In this document: positions 7,212 through 14,313 of the stretch, in pieces | Position numbering within the stretch: the stretch's first letter is position 1 | Layout of the letters: each line of letters starts with the position of its first letter | IMG/VR virus record: IMGVR_UViG_3300013101_000088 | Coordinates: 1 to 24,926 of that record | Reading direction: 5' to 3' (one strand) | DNA from: a virus | DNA length: 24,926 nucleotides | Notes under the pieces: model-generated | Database searches by the model: none | The model's input: only the letters and a program-made list of their open reading frames with translations | Told to the model about the DNA's origin: nothing | Made by a program: the position numbers and the translations under genes

Positions 7212-8330
7212 ATGAACAATAATAAAGAGTACGACTTAGTCGTATACATTGGGAGGTTTCAACCCTTCCACATTGCACACCAAAAAACAATAGAACGCGG
7301 TTTTGAATTAGCAGACAATGTCTTGGTACTTGTCGGTTCCGCGTACGGCGCGAGATCCATTGATAATCCATTTAGTTTTGATGAACGGAACATGATGATC
7401 TCCAGCACATTCTATGATGAATACTTCACATCAGCTACCGAGCATAATCTCGAGGTAAAGCCTGCAAGGGATTTTACTTACGATATTAATGCTTGGATTG
7501 CAAACACCAACAAAATTGTCAACGCACATGTAAAGGAAAATCTATTAGATGAAACCAAAATTGCAATTATCGGGCACGATAAAGATGCTACATCATTTTA
7601 CCTAAACCATTTTCCACAGTGGGCAGAGATCGAAATGCCAGCCTATCCTCCAGTAGGAGATACAATAGACGCAACTAAGATTAGGCGTTTGATGTTTGAA
7701 AAGAACTATCACTTTACTAAAGGCGTGTTGCCCTTCCCGGTATATGCAATGCTATTTGAAACCTACGATACCGCCTCGGGAATGGACGAGTCCTGGATTG
7801 ATACTCCGCAAGCCGAGTTAATGTTTCTAGAATGGGAGAACGATCAGGTCCAGAGAGCGAAATGGGATGGTGCGCCGTACCCTGTTCAATTTGTAACAGC
7901 AGACGCGGTTGTAATACAATCCGGCCACATTCTTCTTATTAAACGAGCAACCTTCCCAGGATACGGACTATGGGCAATGCCCGGAGGCTTTGTTGAATTT
8001 TGGGAACGATGCAGACCTGCAATCTTACGTGAGCTTTTTGAGGAAACTGGAATTAAGGTTCCGATAAAGGTACTAGACAGAGCAATTGATGGGTATGAAC
8101 ATTTTGACGATCCAAAAAGATCAACACGTGGTCGCACATACAGTCATACCTATCGCATTACATTAGATCCAACGCAGAAGTTGCCTAAGGTAAAAGGCGA
8201 TGGTAAGGAAACATTCGAAGCGAAGTGGTTTACATTGGCCGAATTTGATGAAATGGAAGGCGTGATGTTTGAAGACCATTATCACATTATTAAAACCATG
8301 CTGTCGCAGTCAGCTCGCAGCGTACGATAA
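7212..8330 (+). CDS. nadM: Bifunctional NMN adenylyltransferase / Nudix hydrolase
   Basis: The N-terminal domain (about 1-185) is a NadM-type nucleotidyltransferase that makes NAD+ from NMN and ATP. GRFQPFHIAH (14-23) is the HxGH-type ATP site, here with Ala for Gly, and FDERNMMISST (56-66) is the family's second signature. The C-terminal domain (about 225-372) is a Nudix hydrolase with a complete box, G259-x5-E265-x7-RELFEETGI. The same fusion is known in bacteria and phages, where the Nudix part is usually assigned to ADP-ribose or related nucleotides. With NadV it forms the two-step nicotinamide to NAD+ route. It has its own structured leader. The start ATG follows AGGGAGA. Confidence 0.93.
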   Translation: MNNNKEYDLVVYIGRFQPFHIAHQKTIERGFELADNVLVLVGSAYGARSIDNPFSFDERNMMISSTFYDEYFTSATEHNLEVKPARDFTYDINAWIANTNKIVNAHVKENLLDETKIAIIGHDKDATSFYLNHFPQWAEIEMPAYPPVGDTIDATKIRRLMFEKNYHFTKGVLPFPVYAMLFETYDTASGMDESWIDTPQAELMFLEWENDQVQRAKWDGAPYPVQFVTADAVVIQSGHILLIKRATFPGYGLWAMPGGFVEFWERCRPAILRELFEETGIKVPIKVLDRAIDGYEHFDDPKRSTRGRTYSHTYRITLDPTQKLPKVKGDGKETFEAKWFTLAEFDEMEGVMFEDHYHIIKTMLSQSARSVR

Positions 8331-8339
8331 GGAGTAGAT

Positions 8340-9068
8340 ATGAAATTTATCAAATGGGTAGGTACTACAATGAAAGAAGCAGTTTTTGAATTCTTAGCAC
8401 CACTCACAAGGTGGAGTCCGTTAGCTCAATTTAGGCTGGCAATTTTTCTCATTGTAATAGTCGCCATAGCAATGGGATTGTCATTTCCTGCAGAGGCAAA
8501 CACACCATTTGAGCCCGAGGTATGGGTGACCGAAGGTGCTGAAGAAGATGAACTCCCGGCACATCGAGCCATGGATTTGTTTGATGAGGAATCACACCCG
8601 GATGTATATTGCATTGCTCTCAATGTTTATTATGAATCCAGGACAGACAACTTAGCAGGCAAATATGCTGTGGCAGATGTTGTGTTAAATCGGGTTGAAG
8701 ATTCGTACTTTCCGAATACCATCTGCGAAGTAGTATACGATGCGATAATGCTTGAAAAATGGAAAACTGCTAAAGATCCAGATCTGCCCGATGAACAGCG
8801 AGAGTATTATCCAAAGCGCAATGGCTGTCAGTTTAGTTGGTATTGCGATGGCGCACCAGATGTGCCAATGCATGAAACGGCTTGGCTCGACGCGCAACTA
8901 ATCGCATACAACATTGTTAATCACGATCAGTTCCGGGGCATTACAGAAGGCGCGACACATTACCATGCCACCTACGTAACTCCAGATTGGGGCACAATGG
9001 AATGGCGCAAAGTGTATCACTTAATAGGAAGGATTGGTGAACACATTTTTTACAAATGGGTACATTAG
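8340..9068 (+). CDS. SleB-type cell wall hydrolase with N-terminal membrane anchor
   Basis: A Hydrolase_2 (SleB/CwlJ) family enzyme that cleaves peptidoglycan, so it is a likely endolysin or membrane-tethered wall enzyme. A hydrophobic segment (FRLAIFLIVIVAIAMGLSF, about 32-50) ends in AEA, which may be a signal-arrest-release anchor or a cleavable signal. The catalytic domain spans about 85-242. It begins CIALNVYYESR (the E of YYES fits the family's catalytic Glu) and continues with VLNRV, GCQFSWYCDG and GATHYHATYVTPDW. It lies 9 nt behind nadM with its own AAGGAG and separates the two NAD genes. Confidence 0.85.
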   Translation: MKFIKWVGTTMKEAVFEFLAPLTRWSPLAQFRLAIFLIVIVAIAMGLSFPAEANTPFEPEVWVTEGAEEDELPAHRAMDLFDEESHPDVYCIALNVYYESRTDNLAGKYAVADVVLNRVEDSYFPNTICEVVYDAIMLEKWKTAKDPDLPDEQREYYPKRNGCQFSWYCDGAPDVPMHETAWLDAQLIAYNIVNHDQFRGITEGATHYHATYVTPDWGTMEWRKVYHLIGRIGEHIFYKWVH

Positions 9069-9082
9069 GAGAAGAATTTATT

Positions 9083-9184
9083 ATGAATACAACATTTTGT
9101 ATAAATAATACTAACAAGCAATGCGGGGGGTCCGCACTGTTTCAAACCACTACATATATAGGGAGACTATATTATGAACTATAA
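9083..9184 (+). CDS. Possible 33-residue leader peptide overlapping nadV
   Basis: ATG 9083 follows AGGAGAAG at 9067-9074. The frame runs to a TAA at 9182-9184, past the nadV start (9174) in another frame, and the GGGGT-loop hairpin is inside it. Translating ribosomes would melt the hairpin and reach the nadV start, which could control initiation. The peptide itself resembles nothing known. It could also be a chance frame. Confidence 0.35.
   Translation: MNTTFCINNTNKQCGGSALFQTTTYIGRLYYEL
9100..9107 (+). promoter_or_regulatory. TATAAATA (T4-type late promoter motif) before nadV
   Basis: An exact TATAAATA about 67 nt upstream of the nadV ATG. A transcript starting just behind it would begin close to the GGGGT-loop hairpin, which makes the hairpin a 5'-end structure of the nadV mRNA. 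Activity is inferred. Confidence 0.4.
9122..9173 (+). promoter_or_regulatory. nadV leader: GGGGT-loop hairpin plus shared AGGGAGA block
   Basis: The stem TGCGG (9122-9126) with CCGCA (9132-9136) is closed by the loop GGGGT, followed by ACATATATAGGGAGACTATA and the ATG. The block from ACATATA through ATGAAC differs from the nadM leader by one base. The two stems differ in sequence but both pair, so structure rather than sequence appears to be kept outside the loop. Confidence 0.6.
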
Positions 9185-10571
9185 TAACATCAGTTTTATC
9201 ACAATGGCGGATAGCTACAAATATTCGCATCACTTACAAACAGAAGAAGGAACAGAATTCATTACATCTTACGGTCGCGCTCGAGGCGCAAAGGATCCAG
9301 ATTACAAATGGTACATTCCGTTTGGTCCGCAAATGGGAATTATGAAATATTTCCTTGCTCGTATTACGATGGAAGAAGTTGAATACGCTAAGGAGCTAGT
9401 TGAATCCCACGGCGAACCCTTCAACTACGAAGGCTGGAAATACATTGCCGAAAAGCTCGATGGAAAGCTTCCGCTGTCAATTGAAGCAGTCCCGGAAGGA
9501 ATGCCTATTAACATTGGCATGGTAATGTTCCAAGTTACAAATACCGTAAAAGGTTTTGCATGGTTGTCATCCTTTGCAGAAACTATCCTAATTAGGGACG
9601 TTGGTTGGTACGGCACAACTGTCGCAACTAACAGCTGGACTATCAAGCAGTTCCTTAAAGAGTACCATGAGAAATCTGGCTCAGTCCAAGGCGTTGATTT
9701 CAAATTGCATGACTTTGGTTGCAGGGGTGTTTCGAGCCATGAATCTGCAGAGATTGGTGGCCTCGCGCATCTTGTAAACTTTATGGGCACTGACACAATT
9801 CCAGCTTTACTTGCAGGACGTAAATACTACGACGAACACATGGCTGGTTTCAGTATTATTGCATCTGAGCACAGCACAATCACTCCGTGGGGTGAGGAAA
9901 ACGAAAACAAAGCTCACGCCAATATGGTGAGCCTGATCAAACCGGGCGGCATGGTTGCATCAGTAATCGACAGTTTCGATCCGCGCAGGACTGCACGTGA
10001 CATTATAGGCGGCGAACTAAAGCAAGCTATTATTGACAGCGGCGGAACATTTGTTGCTCGTCCAGATAGCGGCGATCCAACTACAATGCCAATTGAGATA
10101 ATCGAAATCCTCATGGAGCAATTCGGATACACAACTAACGACAAAGGTTACAGAACCTTACCGGACTGCATCCGCGTTATCCAAGGCGATGGGATTAACA
10201 AGGATAGCATCAAACAAATCCTTGCTAACCTTGACGAAGCTAAGATGACATTAGACAACTTGGCATTTGGAATGGGCGGGGCATTACTGCAAGGACTCGA
10301 TCGAGATACATTGCAGTTTGCAATGAAAGCGAACAGCACCACAGTTAACGGCGAACAAAAGGATGTATGGAAGCGTCCAGTAACTGACATGGGCAAAGCG
10401 TCACACGCAGGCGAGCAGGCATTAGTGTATGATGCTTATAACAAAGTGTTCGACACTGTCCGCAAAGATGAGCTCGGCGACCGCGAAAACATCATGCGCG
10501 AAATATACAGAGATGGTGAGCTGTTGATCAAAGATGATCTTGCAACGATTCGAGCGCGCTCTAATGTATAA
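9174..10571 (+). CDS. nadV: Nicotinamide phosphoribosyltransferase (NadV/NAMPT)
   Basis: The enzyme joins nicotinamide and PRPP to give NMN, the substrate of the adenylyltransferase encoded upstream. At 465 residues it has normal NAMPT length. Visible family landmarks are ADSYKYSHH (12-20), HDFGCRGVSSHESA (179-192), ASEHSTITPWG (230-240, with the catalytic His H233), VIDSFDPRRT, RPDSGDP and IQGDGIN. The gene is read from the second of two matching leaders. It is followed by a TATAAATA box overlapping its stop, then an intrinsic terminator. Confidence 0.95.
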   Translation: MNYNNISFITMADSYKYSHHLQTEEGTEFITSYGRARGAKDPDYKWYIPFGPQMGIMKYFLARITMEEVEYAKELVESHGEPFNYEGWKYIAEKLDGKLPLSIEAVPEGMPINIGMVMFQVTNTVKGFAWLSSFAETILIRDVGWYGTTVATNSWTIKQFLKEYHEKSGSVQGVDFKLHDFGCRGVSSHESAEIGGLAHLVNFMGTDTIPALLAGRKYYDEHMAGFSIIASEHSTITPWGEENENKAHANMVSLIKPGGMVASVIDSFDPRRTARDIIGGELKQAIIDSGGTFVARPDSGDPTTMPIEIIEILMEQFGYTTNDKGYRTLPDCIRVIQGDGINKDSIKQILANLDEAKMTLDNLAFGMGGALLQGLDRDTLQFAMKANSTTVNGEQKDVWKRPVTDMGKASHAGEQALVYDAYNKVFDTVRKDELGDRENIMREIYRDGELLIKDDLATIRARSNV

Positions 10572-10574
10572 ATA
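10567..10574 (+). promoter_or_regulatory. TATAAATA overlapping the nadV stop
   Basis: An exact copy of the T4 late promoter octamer. No gene starts before the terminator at 10663, so either it drives a short untranslated RNA or it is a chance match. Confidence 0.25.
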
Positions 10575-10662
10575 ACTATGTGAGCGACAAAAAGGATAAG
10601 GATTTTCCGAAATTAAAATAAGGTACATTACGTCAACTGTAATCCCATAATGGGAAGGATAG

Positions 10663-10687
10663 AAGGACTTTCGGGTCCTTTTATTTT
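10663..10687 (+). terminator. Intrinsic terminator after nadV
   Basis: AAGGAC (10663-10668) pairs with GTCCTT (10675-10680) around a TTTCGG loop and runs into TTTTATTTT. A second small hairpin, TCCCAT-A-ATGGGA (10643-10655), lies just upstream. Together they close the NAD module. Confidence 0.8.
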
Positions 10688-10700
10688 GGCTGAAAACTCG

Positions 10701-10729
10701 TAGACACGCATCCGTATTGAGCGTATAAT
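10701..10729 (+). promoter_or_regulatory. Sigma-70-type promoter of the TPM/LemA operon
   Basis: TAGACA (10701-10706), a 17-nt spacer and TATAAT (10724-10729), directly behind the terminator and 30 nt before the ATG at 10759. Confidence 0.65.
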
Positions 10730-10758
10730 TTATATACATTTAACGAATATGGATTACT

Positions 10759-11151
10759 ATGTACCTTCAAAAGAAATTGCTATTGGAACAAGTTGGGCGC
10801 TGGGAGAAAGTTAAACCCTACCTCGATCAAATACCAAAAGCTGCAAAATGGGCCGAATCTATGCCCGAAGATTATACATCAGAACATTACCTGCATTGTT
10901 ACCCATGGGAAGGCGGTGCAGCTATTTGGTCGGACTTCGTAGACGTTGAAGCCCTCGGCATGTTCCTTGTAGTTCGCAACAACGGTCCTTTTGAGATCGT
11001 ACAAGCCTGGGAACAAATTTATAAATGGAACGATATGGTCTTTATCGAGTCCAATCAAAAGCGCGACATCGATCCCCAGGATCCCGTTGTCGTAAAACGA
11101 AGAGAAGAATACGAAAAGCGTAAAGCAGAACGCGAATTGGAGAAAAAGTAA
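10759..11151 (+). CDS. Unknown 130-residue protein
   Basis: First gene of the operon behind the promoter at 10701-10729. It is soluble, Trp-rich (WEKVKPYLDQIPKAAKW, PWEGGAAIW) and ends in a highly charged helix (RREEYEKRKAERELEKK). I recognise no family. Its stop overlaps the next ATG (AGTAATGGG), which ties it to the TPM-like gene. Confidence 0.75.
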   Translation: MYLQKKLLLEQVGRWEKVKPYLDQIPKAAKWAESMPEDYTSEHYLHCYPWEGGAAIWSDFVDVEALGMFLVVRNNGPFEIVQAWEQIYKWNDMVFIESNQKRDIDPQDPVVVKRREEYEKRKAERELEKK

Positions 11152-12323
11152 TGGGTACTCTTGCACTTATTTTATTGCCGTTTTTGGCGTGGCCCTGGGT
11201 CGCATCGTACATTTGGAAAACCAAAGTTACTTACCAAGAAGTGTTCCTACATATGGTTGCAGTTACTTTACTCTCCATGATTATATGGTTTGCTGGAGGC
11301 TGGGCAGCAACACAAGACATTGAAAAATGGAACGGTGTTGTCCAATCCAAAGATAGGCATCATGGACAATATACAGAAAGTTACGAATGTAATTGTACCT
11401 CCAGCACAGATTCAAAAGGTAACACAACAACCAGCTGTCAAACTTGTTACAGGGAACATTATACAGTTACCTGGAGCGCAGATACTACCGTTGGAGATAT
11501 TACGTTCCAACATTTAGACAGGACTTCTCGCAGTGTCTACAACACGCCTAACCCGCCCCTGTACACGCAATGCGAAAAAGGCCAGCCTGCAACAATATCC
11601 CACAGGTATAAAAATTGGGTACAGGCGGTCCCGGAAAGTTTGTTCTCTAGCAATGAAGCACTTGCCAAAATGTTTGAAGGGAAGATCCCCCAGCCACCGG
11701 AAGTATACAACTTTTACAGGTACAACCGTATTGTAGATCCTAGCAACATTGTTCCTAAGGATAAAGAAATAATGATGGACACAATACTTGACACAGCATT
11801 GATAACATTAGGTGCTACCCACCAGGTGAATATTATTGTAGTGGTCACGGACATACTCGATCCAAACTTCAAAGTCGCTGTAGAAAATGCGTGGCTAGGT
11901 GGAGAGAAGAATGAAGTGATTGTGTTTATTGGCATGAAGGATGGTGCTGTAAAATGGACTGACACAATGACCTGGGCACTTAATGCTAAGAATGCTGACC
12001 TGATCGTTAAGATGAACAGGTCCTTAAAGGAAGTGACCCCCGGCGATGATATGTGGTACGAAATTGCAGATAAGATTTTGTTCAACGTTAACAAGTATTT
12101 TGTTCGTCCAGAAATGAAAGATTACGATTACCTAGAGGATGCGATACAACCTGCTAACTGGTTAATCATAACGTTGCTTATCGTTCAAGTATTGGTAAGT
12201 GGATTCCTAACGTGGTTGTTTATGAACTACGAAGTGGATATATTCGGCGGTGGTTTTCGTCGCAACAGTTCTAGGTTCGTCGGCGGCGGAAGTCGGTGGG
12301 TTACGGGACGTAGGAGAAAGTAA
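11151..12323 (+). CDS. Membrane protein with a TPM-like domain
   Basis: A 390-residue membrane protein. Two hydrophobic segments lie at the N-terminus (about 3-20 and 30-50), then a Cys-rich loop (CNCTSSTDSKGNTTTSCQTC, about 79-98). A domain from about 195 to 320 contains MDTILDTALITLGATHQVNIIVVVTD and EVIVFIGMKDG, a strand-helix pattern like the TPM (YgcG/DUF477) domain. One more hydrophobic segment (about 338-362) leads to a Gly/Arg-rich basic tail. TPM proteins are commonly encoded beside LemA proteins, and a LemA-like gene lies two genes downstream. The domain call is inference; the membrane topology is clear from the sequence. Confidence 0.6.
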   Translation: MGTLALILLPFLAWPWVASYIWKTKVTYQEVFLHMVAVTLLSMIIWFAGGWAATQDIEKWNGVVQSKDRHHGQYTESYECNCTSSTDSKGNTTTSCQTCYREHYTVTWSADTTVGDITFQHLDRTSRSVYNTPNPPLYTQCEKGQPATISHRYKNWVQAVPESLFSSNEALAKMFEGKIPQPPEVYNFYRYNRIVDPSNIVPKDKEIMMDTILDTALITLGATHQVNIIVVVTDILDPNFKVAVENAWLGGEKNEVIVFIGMKDGAVKWTDTMTWALNAKNADLIVKMNRSLKEVTPGDDMWYEIADKILFNVNKYFVRPEMKDYDYLEDAIQPANWLIITLLIVQVLVSGFLTWLFMNYEVDIFGGGFRRNSSRFVGGGSRWVTGRRRK

Positions 12324-12526
12324 TGAATGATAGCGTAGATCCAAACAATTATCGAGAATTCACCCGCGCAGAAGCAATTGCGGCATGTGAGACTTTGTTT
12401 GATCCAGATTATATGGAAGAGGAAGATCGCGAAGATTATGAAGCGATGACAGACGATGAGTTAGGTGAAGTTCTTTGCACGTCAGGTATTATACATGATT
12501 CAGATTTCGGCGGCATAGTCGGATAA
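12323..12526 (+). CDS. Small acidic protein (67 residues)
   Basis: The start overlaps the previous stop (AGTAATGAATG). The product is very acidic (DPDYMEEEDREDYEAMTDDELGEVL) with a single Cys pair far apart and no motif I know. It sits between the TPM-like and LemA-like genes and may be a partner of either. Confidence 0.7.
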   Translation: MNDSVDPNNYREFTRAEAIAACETLFDPDYMEEEDREDYEAMTDDELGEVLCTSGIIHDSDFGGIVG

Positions 12527-12551
12527 TTTTTAAACAACAGAGGAAAGTAAA

Positions 12552-13124
12552 ATGGGTAAAGGTACAATAGCAACACTGGCAATAATCGGACTGGTCGTCG
12601 CACTCGGCGCGCAGCAATACATCAGCAATGCCAACTATGGTAACCGCGCAGAAGAAGGGGTTGACAAAGAATACGAAAACCTGCAAAACGTTCTATCCGC
12701 GTACACCTTGAAAATTGGCGATATGGCTCAGGTGCCTGGTTTGATGCGAGATGACATGAAAGACGTAATGGTCTCTGTTATGACTGCACGACAAGGTCCC
12801 GACGGTAGCAAGGCGATGTTCCAATGGTTCAAGGAACACGAGATCAACTTGTCCCCCGAGGTTTACATAAATATCCAGGACGCAATGGTTGCAGGTCGTA
12901 ACGAATACAAGAACCAGCAAACACGTTTTATCGACATTAAGGCGACATACGTGGTCAACTTGGGTTACTTCTGGAAAGGCACAATGCTCAGCGCAGCAGG
13001 CTATCCCAACATCAACGTTGGCTTCCCGCGTGGTTCGCAAGACGATTACGAAATTGTTAAGTCGCAATCAGCACTTGATACTTTCGAAAGCGGCGTCGAT
13101 CAAGGCATCAAGCTAGGCGGCTAA
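12552..13124 (+). CDS. LemA-like membrane-anchored protein
   Basis: 190 residues with one N-terminal hydrophobic helix (IATLAIIGLVVALGAQQYI, about 5-23) and a long helical body. YGNRAEEGVDKEYENLQNVLSAYTLKIGDMAQVPGLM resembles the N-terminal LemA helix. EYKNQQTRFIDIKATYVVNLGYFWKGTML resembles the LemA C-terminal pattern of an EYN-type helix followed by a hydrophobic turn. The ribosome binding site is AGAGGAAAG. LemA function is poorly understood, but pairing with TPM proteins is common, and that pairing is repeated here. The similarity is remote. Confidence 0.5.
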   Translation: MGKGTIATLAIIGLVVALGAQQYISNANYGNRAEEGVDKEYENLQNVLSAYTLKIGDMAQVPGLMRDDMKDVMVSVMTARQGPDGSKAMFQWFKEHEINLSPEVYINIQDAMVAGRNEYKNQQTRFIDIKATYVVNLGYFWKGTMLSAAGYPNINVGFPRGSQDDYEIVKSQSALDTFESGVDQGIKLGG

Positions 13125-13471
13125 TGAAGTACCTGCCTAGCAAACGCGATTTAAAAGTATTAGTAATCGCAATCATTTTGGCCCTTGCCCTCCCCTTCCC
13201 TAGGGAGGCTGGGGCTGAGATCTTAGCGCAACGGTTAGCTGACCATTGCGAATCATCTAGGGTAGGAGTAAACATAATATGTCTTGCCTGGATAAACGGA
13301 TATAAGGCAGCAGACGGTCGGTGTGATGCAAGCACAGAAACAATGTCACAATGGTTTGTAGAAGAAGTAAAAGTAGCACAGTTCGAACATTCGGACCTCA
13401 TCGTTGCAGGGATACTGCCAATACCTGCTAGCGACATAATGAAAAAAGTAGTAATCAAAAGGTGTAAATAA
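13124..13471 (+). CDS. Secreted Rap1a/Tai-like protein
   Basis: 115 residues starting with a signal peptide: basic MKYLPSKRDLK, hydrophobic VLVIAIILALALPF, then a cleavage-like AGA. The mature part has LADHCESS and IICLAWINGYKAADG, which resembles the two-Cys core of Rap1a/Tai periplasmic proteins (a Cys before a CxxxxxGY-type helix), plus a final Cys. Rap1a proteins are immunity factors, but the wider family has other roles. It starts one base inside the previous stop (GGCTAATG). The family call is tentative. Confidence 0.55.
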   Translation: MKYLPSKRDLKVLVIAIILALALPFPREAGAEILAQRLADHCESSRVGVNIICLAWINGYKAADGRCDASTETMSQWFVEEVKVAQFEHSDLIVAGILPIPASDIMKKVVIKRCK

Positions 13472-13473
13472 TA

Positions 13474-13734
13474 ATGACAACATATACAAGAACAGAATTA
13501 AAATCAGCATTACAACAAGGTATCATTAAAGTATCCTTTGAAAAGGTAAATGGTGAAACTAGGATAATGGATTGCACATTGCAAAACCAACTCCTTAACG
13601 AGGCAAAGATGCCCAGCAAGACAACCGACCGTATCAAAAAGCAAAACGAAGATGTCCTTTCAGTTTGGGACGTGAATGCAGAAGGTTGGCGTTCGTTCCG
13701 CGTTGATAAGGTATTCGATATGCAGCCAACCTAG
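13474..13734 (+). CDS. SH3-barrel-like phage protein (DUF2693-type)
   Basis: 86 residues matching a pattern common in T4-type and cyanophage genomes: a short N-terminal helix, then KVSFEKVNGETRIMDCTLQNQLL (about residues 19-41), a Lys/Pro linker, and DVLSVWDVNAEGWRSFRVDKVFDM (about 60-83). These fit an SH3-like beta barrel described for this group. Function is unknown. The ATG lies 2 nt after the upstream stop. Confidence 0.6.
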   Translation: MTTYTRTELKSALQQGIIKVSFEKVNGETRIMDCTLQNQLLNEAKMPSKTTDRIKKQNEDVLSVWDVNAEGWRSFRVDKVFDMQPT

Positions 13735-13748
13735 GCCATTAAAGAATA

Positions 13749-13967
13749 GTGTTTCTATATGCCTTTGGCAAATTACACGGATTGCACATAGAAGGTCTTA
13801 TGCTGTCCACAACCCATATTTACAACGTCCATCCAGTTAAACAGTGGTTTTTGAGATGGTTGCCTTATCGCATAGTAGGACAAGGAAAACATAATGAGCA
13901 GACATTATGTTTCTTTTGGTTAGGAACAGCATATTTTGTTGGCAGCAGTCAGGATCACGGATGGTAA
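13749..13967 (+). CDS. Small protein, GTG start, paralogue of the next gene
   Basis: 72 residues from GTG 13749, preceded only by a weak AAAGAA. It contains VKQWFLRWLPYRIV and WLGTAYFVGSS. The next protein carries the same arrangement (WKKYLLRKLPKYFD and WLGTEVVHGSG), so the two look like diverged tandem copies. The stop overlaps the next ATG (ATGGTAA). Function is unknown. Confidence 0.55.
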   Translation: MFLYAFGKLHGLHIEGLMLSTTHIYNVHPVKQWFLRWLPYRIVGQGKHNEQTLCFFWLGTAYFVGSSQDHGW

Positions 13968-14278
13968 TAAAATTCAGACACGTTTTTAAATTTCTAGCAG
14001 GTGGCCTCGTCTTCTTGCCGGACGTCATTACTATTGTTAAGTACGATGACATACCTGCGTGGAAGAAATACTTACTCCGCAAGCTTCCTAAGTATTTTGA
14101 TTTAACGGTCTACTTCCGTGATTGGTGGCTCGGTACAGAAGTAGTACACGGAAGTGGTAAATTCTTTTTAACTAAAATGTACAGTTTGGATAAGGATATA
14201 GAAGATCCTGCAATGCTGCATTACGCAGAGATATATGTACGCAAACACGGATGGGCACAAAAGCCTCCTTCAAAGTAA
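13961..14278 (+). CDS. Unknown 105-residue protein, paralogue of the upstream gene
   Basis: I place the start at ATG 13961, which overlaps the upstream stop. A frame extension to 13907 would overlap the previous gene by 60 nt. The protein begins with a hydrophobic stretch (VFKFLAGGLVFLPDVITIV), then WKKYLLRKLPKYFD and FRDWWLGTEVVHGSGKFF. The shared W-x-x-L/F-LR-x-LP and WLGT pattern links it to the upstream product. It may be membrane associated. Confidence 0.65.
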   Translation: MVIKFRHVFKFLAGGLVFLPDVITIVKYDDIPAWKKYLLRKLPKYFDLTVYFRDWWLGTEVVHGSGKFFLTKMYSLDKDIEDPAMLHYAEIYVRKHGWAQKPPSK

Positions 14279-14307
14279 TTGCATTTAATCGCAACTTCCT
14301 GTATAAT
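14279..14307 (+). promoter_or_regulatory. Promoter with -10 next to the ATG of the phosphoesterase
   Basis: TTGCAT (14279-14284), a 17-nt spacer and TATAAT (14302-14307), then a second TATAAT and the ATG at 14314. Initiation from the first -10 would give a leaderless mRNA. Confidence 0.65.
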
Positions 14308-14313
14308 TATAAT

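Noticed and set aside
10750-10815. A 21-codon frame starting just upstream of the 10759 gene
   Set aside because: It overlaps the larger gene in another frame and has no ribosome binding site; probably chance.
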